Source of the DNA: Saxidomus purpurata
Lineage: Eukaryota > Mollusca > Bivalvia > Venerida > Veneridae
Direction: 5' to 3'
Length of the DNA: 64,000 nt
Assembly (NCBI GenBank): GCA_022818135.1
Contig: JAFMSR010000012.1
Location: 8,394,070-8,458,069, forward strand
The position numbers and the translations under genes are program-made. This document shows, piece by piece, positions 48,601 through 58,578 of the stretch. Within the stretch, counting starts at the first letter, position 1. Each line of letters begins with the position of its first letter. A model generated the notes under the pieces. That model searched no databases and was not told the origin of the DNA. It saw only the letters and a program-made list of their open reading frames with translations.

Positions 48601-50215
48601 ATTAGCTCACAAATATATTAAATGGACATTTCTTCGAAACTTTCAAGGGTGATAAAGCCCTGTTTGATTTTGCAAGATATATACCTTGGTTAGATTAATT
48701 GCGCAATTGTTTGTTAAAAATAAACCAAATACATAATTAAAGTATTTAGAACATATTACTGGGTATGATTAAAAAAGAATACAAATAAAAACAGTAAATT
48801 CATGTCGAGACTTTAAGTTTTGTAAATTGTGCAACCAAAATAATCTGAACAGCGAGCAAAATTGAACAGCCGATAATATATATCTGTTCAAATATTCCAG
48901 TAATTGTATTCATAATATTGTACATCATATTCATATCTGTACGTATGGTGTAGAGTCTTGTCGAAGATTTTTGTTCAAGAAAGCTGTAGGTTAAAACCCA
49001 GTATATACTTTTATTGTTTATCTATTGTTTTATCGATCTATTCGTTTTCATTTATTGATTCATCTATTGTATCTATTCAATCATTATGACAAAAGTATAT
49101 CTGATAACAAAATTATAACAAAAATTATCAGGGTTTGACTATATCTTCTAGGATTCAAAAAGTAGAATTTAGCCATGTTCCGTGTCAGAAAAGGTAGTTT
49201 TTGCTGATGTGGTTCTGTAAAATGTATGTTCAATCTCTGTTAAAGTTAGAATTAGCTTTTATTTAAGATTAAGAATATATGTTCTTTATACAAGAAAGAA
49301 AATTGTAATCTGTACTTATTCCACTGGTAATATATGAACAGTTTTAGCGTGTGTAAATAATAGATGAAAACATTGTCATAATGCTTTTTGTACTCTTGAT
49401 GTATTCATTTGTGATAGTATCATGCAATAATGCTACTTTGTCATTGGTAGTTCTAGATATTACTTTGAGGATTGTAAATGACCTATTTGCTGTACAACAC
49501 ATATAATATCTTGCACGTTTTGACTAAAACGTTTTAAAGGTGGGAACCGTTGCTAGTACCGACAATTGTTTTTGCGGATCTTAACATTTATCTATGTCAA
49601 AGTTAAACATCTGCCTTTAATTTGACGGGACTTTCTGTCGTAAATGTGAAAAATCGTATTTTATTTTTGCTTTCAAATGTGTTGCGGCACCGCTTAACCA
49701 AACTGACTGGTCGCCGATCAGCAAACATTGTACATACCTGTATGCACGTTTATCGCTGATTTATGATATCTATGGTAAAGTTTCAGACATTATGATTATT
49801 TTGAAACTGTAAATCATGAAATATTACATACAATTGTAGCATAAATAGCATTGTTTACATTGTGGTGCGTGATTCTCATAAAAAGGTTTTGGTACATTTG
49901 AAGTATTTATGCTGTCATTTGATAGCCCCTCGTGGAGTATTTACTACATTGTTTTTGTATGTTATGATTTGTTTTGAAGTAGAGTACCGGATTCCACCAT
50001 TATCTGTGACATTTACCGACAATTAACAAAGTATTAATATGTTATAGTAACTTCCATTCCCACTAGGTGTCCGCTTATCATTTTCTATTCATCCATAACA
50101 GTTTTGAAGTAAAATTCGAGAAAAAGTTGATTTTCATTTTTTCATCCCCCCTCCTGTTTATTTATTTCTTCTTACTTGTGTGAAAATGCGATTCAAACGG
50201 TGAGAAAATAAATCT
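48601..50215. other. Intergenic AT-rich sequence
   Basis: No gene or repeat boundary recognised before the paired hairpins. Confidence 0.3.
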
Positions 50216-50227
50216 ACCATGTCCATT

Positions 50228-50347
50228 GAGTTGTGGATAAGGAAATCTCACCCTCGGGTTGAGATACGTCCAAAAAAAACTCGGCAGAGCCTCATTTTTG
50301 TGACGTATCTCAACCCTTGGGTGGGATTTCCTTATCCATAACTCATG
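50228..50347. repeat. Hairpin element 1 (long palindrome)
   Basis: Left arm (gagttgtggataaggaaatc ... gttgagatacgtc) and right arm (gacgtatctcaac ... gatttccttatccataactc) are about 43 bases each and pair with only a few mismatches. They are separated by about 31 bases. It is a foldback MITE-like structure. Confidence 0.85.
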
Positions 50348-50412
50348 AACATGTTAGATTCTCTTTATATTCTTGTTTATTTAGCCAATATTGTAAAGTT
50401 GAATAATAAAAT

Positions 50413-50553
50413 TATCATTAATCAAGTGATTTCATATTGGCCTTGTTATTTGTCCTCGGGCAGTCGTATTGGCCCTCGGCCTTCGGCCTTGGGCCAATAC
50501 GACCACCCTCGGACAAATAACAAGACCAATATGAAATAACTTGATTAATAACA
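50413..50553. repeat. Hairpin element 2 (long palindrome)
   Basis: Arms of about 60 bases (taatcaagtgatttcatatt ... cagtcgtattggccc) pair with the complementary right arm ending acttgatta. The loop at about 50475-50490 is GGCCTTCGGCC-like. It starts 66 bp after hairpin 1 and differs in sequence. Confidence 0.85.
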
Positions 50554-51849
50554 TTATATTATTATAACAAATTCCATAAAATATTTTAAAAACAAAGCAA
50601 AAGTGGTTCGATCGTTACTTTTCTAATTAGAGTTTAAGAAAAGAAATGAGGAAAACACGTGCTTCAAAATGATATCAATGTAAGAACTACTTTCCATCAT
50701 ATAAAACAGTTTAAACAGTATTAACTTACAAGAAAACTAGATTTGTAAATCTGGCGTAGATTAACTTTAACACTATAAACGAAACAAATCCTAAACAGTT
50801 CTGAAATAGACTGGTTTACACTTTAAGAAAATATTACCAATGACATCAACTCAATTCCCATGCATGAGTAGGCGAACTATTTTAAGATTTTTTATAGAAA
50901 GGATTCGTCAGCAGTTAGAGATATTGATAAATTAAGAAAAGAAAATAGCTTGAAAAAGTCTGTCCGGATCTGCACCAATTATTAACAAAATGTGTGTACA
51001 GCATACAACTCATGTCCGTAAATCGAGCGATCTCACCCTATTGCCATTACTCGCCTAGGGTATACGAATTTTTTTGTAAATTTACGAGCTGGACAAGCGA
51101 CGGTCGAATTCTGTATAAAACGGACCCGAGAGGCAAATAACGACTCGTAATAAAAAATGAAAGACATAGATCACCTGTTGCCTGATTTAAATGTACCCCT
51201 GACCGATAATGCATGGGAAAAGGGAAACTATTTCTCATATCATGACACTAATGGAAGTGTAGGTTAAACTGTCTTGGTTAACAGTACTAGCAGACTAGTG
51301 CACAATACATATACCAAACTAGTGGTATGTCAATTTCATTTGTATGAAGAGCATCTCTCACGTAATTATATGAAATAGATAGACATGCAGTTGATAAGCA
51401 CATGTATAGGTGTAACGGTAAACAAAATCACTCACCTTTGTATCAATATTTCCGTATTTTTTCCTGTATTATTTCAAATACCTTTGTTCGCTTGTTTAGA
51501 GCAGAAATATTCTTTTCACAATATTTAATATAATCTTATCGAAATATGCACACTAAAACATATTATACATCCATCCGAATCCAAAACATAATTATTATCA
51601 CTACAAACACGGCATAGTCATCTGTAACGTTAGCGTTCCTTTTACCAGGACACTCCCAAATAAATGAAATTATTACCGTTACATTACCTGCTGTGTACAT
51701 CGACTTGTACTGTTCGATTTCGTAAACAATGTGTTTATAAACATGGACCATTCCATTTATATTATATATTAGGGATTGGAGCATTGGTGTACATAAAGAT
51801 CAATACATTTATTATTTCAATAGATGTGACACTGTTTCACAACACAGAC

Positions 51850-51920
51850 ATACTGGTACAGTGGTAAAAGTGCTGGCTTCTTACACTCGTATATCGCGGT
51901 TCGATCCCCGGACTGAACAT
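51850..51920 (+). repeat. tRNA-derived SINE-like unit
   Basis: The A box TGGTACAGTGG (51853-51863) and B box GGTTCGATCCC (51898-51908) are the same words as in the SINE at 10880, but the downstream body is different. Confidence 0.6.
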
Positions 51921-52109
51921 ACAATTTTTGTGTTGGCATAAGAATGCACCCTTACTGCAAATTAACAAGTTTCATGTTATTAGATGTTTCCCTATAATTT
52001 AATATTTGCTGTTATCCGATTTGGTACAGTTGTCTATATTTCCATTAGAAACAAGTATGCCAAGTTTGAAGTAAAAGTGTGTTACAAATGTAGATGGTAA
52101 AGAAGGTAT

Positions 52110-52165
52110 TAGCATTAAATCATAAAAACTTTAACCAACGCAGACGCCGACGCCGGTGCGAGCGC
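52110..52165. repeat. CG-rich tip of the 12.7-kb repeat family
   Basis: 'ctttaaccaacgcagacgcc' with 'gacgccggtgcgagcgc' resembles the CG-rich end of the repeat at 13285-13315. Confidence 0.5.
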
Positions 52166-52332
52166 AATAGCCTTTTTATCCTTCGGATAGTCGAACTTAA
52201 AAGTAAAACTAAAATAAGGATTCAATTCTGTAGTAAAATTTCGCAAAACATCTATGCTCACAAACTAAAATTGTCAGTTTCATAGAAACTGAAGTTCGTA
52301 CATATACAAGCGGCGTGAAACATTTTGTCAGT

Positions 52333-53076
52333 TTAAAAGACAGACACAAAGACTTTCAACATAATGACAGACACCATTGCGATAATTGTGGCAAGAGAAA
52401 TATGTTTTGCAACGCCAGTTCCTCGTGGTTTGTCAAGGTAGATTTCCAAACAAACATACACAGTACCGTTAACGTCGCTAGGATTCCATAAAAATAGAAG
52501 TTCTTTTGCTCGCTTATGGTTGTGAAGTACTCTGTAATATTCACCAGACGTCAATTGGATTCTAGGACAATTGGATCGCCGATCTGAATTTAGGGCTTCA
52601 GTCAAGCGACATTTCCCGAAAGTAGATACCAGGTCCCATTGAGTTACCTCCCATTTCCATGGTTCTCGTACGTAACCTACAAAACGCATCCAATTATTTC
52701 TAAATCTCATTTTGGCAGTGAAGTTTGATATTTCAAGCATGGCAACGTTTGATAATATTTGACCCCTTGTGCATTCTGGTGATGTTACAAGTGCAAGCTT
52801 GACATATATGTCAGTAACGGTCACTATCGTATTATCTCTTGAAACATACATGTCCCCGCCACATAGTGCACATTTACCTAACTTTAGTCGTTTTTTTATG
52901 AAGTTATACACGTACACGATACCATTCTCATCCACGTCCAATTGCTTGTTTTCTTCGTCTGAAACTAGCTGTATATCGACACTATATTGAAAGCCGTTAG
53001 CTTTTTCTACAAACTGTACACATCCACCATCTACAGGGACTGTCAGTACAGGACAATATAATTTCTTGCAAACTCC
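52333..53076 (-). CDS. Last exon of a putative single-pass membrane protein, GPCR-ectodomain-like
   Basis: On the minus strand, acceptor ctgtttacag precedes GVCKKLYCPV at 53076, and the frame runs 247 residues to a stop at 52333. It contains paired Cys (CALCGG, SPEC, KCRL, NCPRI), a VNGTVYVCLEIY block with a potential N-glycosylation site, and a C-terminal hydrophobic helix ISLATIIAMVSVIMLKVFV ending two residues before the stop. The CEEGMIFDTFL|GVCKKLYCP junction and the NCPRI...NGTVYVC pattern resemble ectodomains of invertebrate adhesion/Methuselah-like receptors. The remaining six helices of such a receptor are absent. Family assignment is an inference. Confidence 0.6.
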   Translation of the reverse strand, partial: GVCKKLYCPVLTVPVDGGCVQFVEKANGFQYSVDIQLVSDEENKQLDVDENGIVYVYNFIKKRLKLGKCALCGGDMYVSRDNTIVTVTDIYVKLALVTSPECTRGQILSNVAMLEISNFTAKMRFRNNWMRFVGYVREPWKWEVTQWDLVSTFGKCRLTEALNSDRRSNCPRIQLTSGEYYRVLHNHKRAKELLFLWNPSDVNGTVYVCLEIYLDKPRGTGVAKHISLATIIAMVSVIMLKVFVSVF

Positions 53077-53494
53077 CTGTAAACAGATACAATATAAAGT
53101 AAGTGTTTGACACATGTAAAAGCACATCCAAGAATGTAAGTTTCAAATATAATTCCACCCCCCCAAAAAAAATGTAGGTGAACCACGGCGATGAATGGAT
53201 GCAGATCTAGATGTGGCCGACTTACAAAAAAATGTACATCACAGACAGAGAGGTATGTCGGTCTTGAAGGTGCATTCTCAAAAACAATTTTGTTGTTTTT
53301 TATGACTTATATTTTTATTTATTATTGTTTGGAGCTTGAAAATACCTTTATAGTCATGTAAGGTTTACATAATTTCGACTACTTTTTAAACATTATGAAA
53401 AATATAAATATATGTGGGGATTGACATTCAACGTTTATTCAAGTGCTACTTTAAATCATGGATTATCCAAAGGCAAGTAGCAAACAGTGCTTAC

Positions 53495-53728
53495 CAAAAA
53501 TGTATCAAATATCATTCCTTCCTCACAAGTCTCGTCATTGGTTGTTTTGAGTTCTTTATAGTTTGAACGACTTCTTGGGTATTCCCTAGTTAGGTCGAGT
53601 AGTGTCATTAAGTTTACCGATCGACCGGAGTCAAACTCCTGTAGGTGGCATGTCTCTGGAACCGCGACAATTTGATCACTACACATGTAACAATACACAT
53701 TGCTGAACACAATTGTCTTTGCTATTGA
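53495..53728 (-). CDS. Penultimate exon of the same membrane protein gene
   Basis: On the minus strand, donor gtaagcac follows TTTTTG at 53495, and phase 0 joins the next exon exactly. It encodes YCYMCSDQIVAVPETCHLQ and a CEEGMIFDTFL end, with Cys pairs typical of secreted domains. Two acceptors are possible: tttcaacag (start 53728, phase 0) or ctttatag (start 53751, phase 1). I prefer the first because its phase is simple, but the second has the better pyrimidine tract. Upstream exons, including any signal peptide, were not found. Confidence 0.5.
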
Positions 53729-54169
53729 CTGTTGAAAATAATGAAATGATCCTATAAAGATAAAAGAATGTGATTATTTTAATTTTAATTTAATAAAGTG
53801 TTTGGTCTGAATGTGTGGACAAGCCAACCGTTCATCAGTCGTTTGTACAGAGTACTTTTAAATACATGGTTTTGTATTAAAACCAACATATCCATATTAA
53901 ATAGAAAATACACAAATATGTTACAATAACTTCTGAACTGGATACACAATGCTAGTGTTCGGACCATCCGGGGCTTTCGTAAATAGTTTATTGATCCAAC
54001 ACGTTTCCCATATACATTGTAGTCCTTTTATGATAACTTGAAAGTTGCGTCACATGATGTTTACGTTTGCTGGTATTTTGAAAACACCAAAACAGGTAAG
54101 ACAGCTTTTTGAAAATACAATAAGTATTTGTTTTTCACATAAATAATATAAAACTAGTCATTAATTAAT

Positions 54170-54240
54170 TGGCTTAGTGGTAACGGCAGTGAAATTGCAT
54201 CTTTTTATGACAAGGTCGCTGGTTCGAATCCCAGAATTTT
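54170..54240 (+). repeat. tRNA-derived SINE-like unit
   Basis: The A box TGGCTTAGTGG (54170-54180) and B box GGTTCGAATCC (54221-54231) are followed by an oligo-T run, a natural pol III stop. Acceptor-stem pairing is not evident. Confidence 0.6.
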
Positions 54241-54546
54241 TTTTCTTTTTGTTATAAATCCCGTTTAAATTCTTTTTTTATCAAGAGTTAACACATTTCT
54301 TGGAAATATACATCTGTTCTCGTAAAGTTCTAAATACGAATGCGAGCAGTGCATTAAAATTAATTCATATAGGGTATGAAATATCTGGCAAAACGAGTTC
54401 TGTATTGACGAAAAGTTTACATATTAGACATGATATTCTCGTGTATCTAATTTCATGTTTGCGAAAGAAGTTAATAATATAAATGAAAAATAAAGTATCC
54501 AAACAAAGAAGAAAAGAATAGAAAGATTCATGAAAAACTAGAACTG

Positions 54547-55612
54547 TCACAAGAGTGACGAATTATACCCCCACAATACAGCTTTGTCACAGAAGTATGG
54601 CAACCATAAGAAAGGAATGGCCACAAGGACATACATTTCAGTTATTATACAATAAGTTGTGTAAATGTATTGTTTTAATAGCACACAAAATATGTAAGGT
54701 TGGAAAGTATGGATTATTATTAAATTTAATAGGTTTATTTCAAACATGTTAATATCACTAACCTCCCTATCAAATTTCATGATCCTAGCCCCAAGCATTC
54801 TTAAGTTATCATCTGGAAACCGTTTAACTGTTCCGAGTCATGTGACCTTGACCTACAGACCTCAAAGTCAAACCTGACCTGTATTTCATGATGTTACACC
54901 TGTGTACCAAAAATTATTTCAATAGGTCAAGCCTTTCATGAGTTATCATCCGGAAACAGTTTTACTGTTCAGGATCACTGTGACCTTGACCTTTGACCTA
55001 CTGACCCCAAAGTTGAACTTGACCTGTATTTCATGATGTTACAGCTGTGTACCAAAAATAATATAAATTGGTCAAGTCGTTCAGGAGTTATCATCCGAAA
55101 CCGTTTTACTATTCCGAGTCACTGTGACCTTGACCTACAGACCTCAAAGTCAAACTTGACCTGTATTTTATGATGTAACACCTGTGTACCAAAAATCATT
55201 TAAATCGGTCAAGTCTTTCATGAGTTATCCGGAAACCGTTTTACTGTTCAGGGTCACTGTGGCCTTGACCTTTGACCTACTGACCCCAAAGTCGAAACTG
55301 ACCTGTATTTTCTGATGATGCACCTGTGTACCAAAAATTATTTAAATCAGTCCAGTCGTTCATGAGTTATCATCCGGAAACTGTTTTACTGTTCAGGGTC
55401 ACTATGACCTTGACCTTTGACCTACTGACCCCAAAGTCGAACTTGACCTGTATTTTTTTATGTTGCACCTGTGTACCAAATATTATTTAAATCGGTCAAG
55501 TCGTTCATGAGTTATCATCCGGAAACCATAAAACCAACAGACCGACCGACCAACCGACAAGCTCACTCCTATATACCCTCCCCCCCAAACTTCGTTTTGT
55601 GGGAGTTTAATT
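54547..55612 (+). mobile_element. Pearl-like element with 135-145-bp tandem units
   Basis: Imperfect inverted ends: 'gaattatacccccacaat' on the left (54558-54575) and 'ttttgtgggagtttaatta' on the right (55593-55611). Five units carry TGTGACCTTGACC at 54842, 54980, 55124, 55259 and 55404, each followed by 'gacctgtattt', 'acctgtgtaccaaa' and 'gagttatcatccggaaac'. A 'gaccgaccgaccaaccgac' run precedes the right end, as in the other elements of this architecture. It is non-coding. Confidence 0.78.
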
Positions 55613-55616
55613 AAAT

Positions 55617-55695
55617 TCACCTGGATTCGAACCGTAACCGTCAAAACTATACGATCAAATTGTCTACGCACTTACCAATTGAGCTATTCAGGCAA
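55617..55695 (-). repeat. tRNA-derived SINE-like unit
   Basis: Minus strand: A box TAGCTCAATTGG (complement of 55675-55686), B box GGTTCGAATCC (complement of 55623-55633). It abuts the right end of the pearl-like element. Acceptor arms do not pair, so it is not called a tRNA gene. Confidence 0.55.
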
Positions 55696-55699
55696 TTAT

Positions 55700-56715
55700 T
55701 ATTTCCGCGATTTGTCAACTATTTATGTAATATTCTCCATAGCAAGTACTGAGATAACCGTTATACCTGATTTACCTGTCAAGTTGAACATAATCCTATG
55801 ACGTGCTATCAAGTTATCATAAAAGGACTATAGTAGCCTTTCCATATCATTATTTACAGTATCTATAGGCATAAAACTGAAATTACTAATATCATGACCC
55901 GCATATATTAAGGGTCAGACTCTGTAAAATTGTGAATCTTTTACAATAATATTATTATCTTACGTTAATGAATGACTGACTAGTTATTTACTTGTAGTCA
56001 GCGTTCTCGTGTAGTCAACGAGTTATATAATATATAGTTACTGTTCGTCAATTGTTTGTACATTAAGATTCGGAAACGCATATACGCCACCATTTGCTAC
56101 GTTACACTTGCTAAGTTTTCTGTCAGGATGCGATATTATTCGAAATGAAGCAATGTAATGAAGAATTGTGACAATAATTTTGGCGTAATCTCTTTATTAT
56201 CCATTCATTGTGTGATATAATTAAATCATAAGGCTTAATTTTGTGCATATTTCATTCGCGTTTTTATACAACGATGAATAATATTTACACCTTAAGACCG
56301 GTACTTTTCTGTAACGCTCGATATTTCATAAAACTGAAAAATTACTGAATATGCACAATATTAATGCTTTATGATTCAATAATATTGCCCAATGTAAAAA
56401 TATTAAAGCGTTTTAGCGAGAAAATATTGTCATTTTATGACAGAATGGTTTAGCACAATGACAGAAAAATAAGCAAGAAGCAAATAGCAAATGGTAGCGT
56501 AAATGCGTTTCCGTTTTATAATGGCACATTTATGATGTACATGTAAGATAACAAAAACATTCATGTTAACCAGATAATTATCTTATACCTTAACAAAAAT
56601 AATAGCCATGATAGTGCTAAAAGCTGCAACCTGTTAAGATATTTAAGCTTTAAAATACGAACCATTAACATACTAACAAGATGATATTTTCGTTGACGCA
56701 TAATAAGTATAATAA
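55700..56715. other. AT-rich intergenic sequence
   Basis: No gene or strong repeat seen. Confidence 0.3.
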
Positions 56716-56717
56716 CA

Positions 56718-57060
56718 AGAACAAGAGCTGTCAGTAGGACAGCGCGCTCGACTTTTTTAGTGCTTGCCTATAAAGGAATTTCTAAATACAAATCAAGAAA
56801 CATTTTCACAGAGATATCTTCTCTTGCTTATAGATAGGTCTTATGATGGTACGTAAGTACTCCAATTTTCAAAGTAATATATCAAATGGTTAAGTCAACA
56901 AGTGGACAAGAATGAAAATTTTAACCAAGTCGATAGTTACTGTTTGTGTCAACTAGACATGTGTGTGGCACTATGTTGACTTTGCTTGATTATATTTTGC
57001 AAATGTGCGCTATGCCATGAAAAAATAAGATAATTGTTTAAAAACAGAGCGTTTTGTTTT
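56718..57060. repeat. Fragment of a dispersed repeat
   Basis: It begins 'acaagagctgtcagtaggac' with 'agcgcgctcgac', resembling the 'acagctcttgtta' and 'aacaagag' ends of other elements here. The right boundary is unclear. Confidence 0.35.
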
Positions 57061-57165
57061 CGTAACACGTTAGACGTCAAAAAGCAATCAGAATATCATA
57101 TATTGCTAAAACTTTTACTAAAGAAACTTTTTCCCGAATCCGACACATATTGTTTGATCTCCCTG

Positions 57166-57318
57166 AAGTTGGCGGCCTAGCGGCCTGGCGGCCTAGCGGC
57201 CTAGCGGCCTGAAGTTGGCGGCCTAGCGGCCTGGCGGCCTAGCGGCCTGAAGTTGGCGGCCTAGCGGCCTAGCGGCCTGAAGTTGGCGGCCTAGCGGCCT
57301 GGCGGCCTAGCGGCCTGA
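57166..57318. repeat. GGCGGCCT(A/G) 10-bp minisatellite, cluster 1
   Basis: 10-bp units GCGGCCTAGC and GCGGCCTGGC are organised into blocks that each begin 'cctgaagttggcggcc'. The array is very GC-rich against an AT-rich background. Confidence 0.95.
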
Positions 57319-57605
57319 AATTGACGGCTTATGTATTTTTAACAAAAATCACTTACAAATTATGCCATAAACCAATATAAAATATGAAAACTCAAATTAA
57401 AGCTCAACTGTAAACAAAAAGTCATTGAAAATGTTACGCCTTGAATTAACACTCGAAGAAAAAAAGTCACTTAAAGCTCAACAGAACACACACAAAAAAT
57501 TAACCAAGTCGGTGGATTGGGAATTTTAACAAAAATTAACTTAGAAATAACGCCTTAAAACAAAAAAAAACTCGCATTTAATTTCAACTGAACTCACTAA
57601 AAAAC

Positions 57606-57669
57606 CTGAAGTTGGCGGCCTGGCGGCCTAGCGGCCTGAAGTTGGCGGCCTAGCGGCCTGGCGGCCTAG
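57606..57669. repeat. GGCGGCCT(A/G) minisatellite, cluster 2
   Basis: Same unit and the same 'cctgaagttggcggcct' starter as cluster 1, 290 bp further on. Confidence 0.95.
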
Positions 57670-57773
57670 TCTTGAGCATAGCCTTATGTGTTAACCTTCT
57701 TAAAGATTTTTTTTCTTTTTTTTATCATAATTCTGCAGTTTCCAATTCGGTAATTGAATCTCAAACTAGTTAC

Positions 57774-58140
57774 TGGTTTGCATTTTTCAGTTCGCAGTTC
57801 GAATCGCAAACTGCGAACTGCAGACTAGTTGCCAGTTCCCAATTTGAATCCAGAATAGTAAAAAGTCGCAATTCTAATAATGAACTGGTGACTGGTTTGC
57901 AATCAGCTGATAACTGTATAGCATATTGCAATTCACAACTCGAACCGCGAACTGCGAACTGACAATTTGTCTTTTGGTCGCAGTTGTAGTTTACAATTCA
58001 AATCGCGAAATGTCGCTTCTTAAAGAAAACGGATGACTGGTTTGCAATCAGCGATTCGAACCAAAAGTTGGAGAATGGAACTGGTAGGCAGTTCCCAATT
58101 CTAAATTCTAATCGAGACATGAGAACTGCAAACAAACTTT
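57774..58140. repeat. Dispersed repeat rich in 'cgcagttcg/cgaactgcg'
   Basis: Starts near ggtttgcatttttcagttcg and ends near 'gagaactgcaaacaaact', so the ends are inverted. A second copy of the family is at 63505-63705. Internal words such as ttcgcagttcgaatcgc and their complements suggest a foldback structure. Confidence 0.6.
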
Positions 58141-58398
58141 AAGGATATTGAAAATAGCAATACATGTACATGGCAATTGTCAGTTTTCAGGTTCACATCG
58201 ATACTGATTCTTCCTAAAACGCAAACAAAAGCCCGTACAATAAAGAAGTATAAATTTGGTAATGGTCCTTATCAACATCCCATCAAAATTCACCGAGTTG
58301 ATTTTAACAGATTACAGATCATGATGTTCATTACCTATAATAGTGAACGATAAGCATCCGTGTCACCAAACTTTGCAGTTCTTATATTAGACCGTTTT

Positions 58399-58578
58399 TT
58401 AACTATTGAATGCCAAAATCTTTACATTCATGAACTCATAAAAAGTTGTTAAATGCACAGTCTCTGTGACTTTAACTATACACACCGGAGCAAAGTTTAT
58501 GCCCTTTCCACTTTTTCCAGCCGCAAGACAGAGTGCAAAAACACCACAGTCTTCATTGTTTGTCTGCTGAGGTAGGTC
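58399..58578 (-). CDS. Ulp1-like exon e: catalytic Cys and stop
   Basis: Acceptor aattttgtag, 180 nt including TAA. It encodes DLPQQTNNEDCGVFALCLAA then a 40-residue tail ending FMNVKILAFNS. An alternative donor (gtaaag) occurs within the last codons after FMN, so a longer form is possible. The length after the Cys fits a normal domain end. Confidence 0.8.
   Translation of the reverse strand, partial: DLPQQTNNEDCGVFALCLAAGKSGKGINFAPVCIVKVTETVHLTTFYEFMNVKILAFNS

Noticed and set aside
52356..52990. Frames overlapping the membrane-protein exon
   Set aside because: They lie in other frames or on the other strand of the 52333-53076 exon and lack supporting motifs.
55617..55695. Functional tRNA gene
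   Set aside because: A and B boxes are good, but acceptor and T stems do not pair; it is better treated as a SINE-like unit. The same reasoning was used for the other A/B-box pairs.
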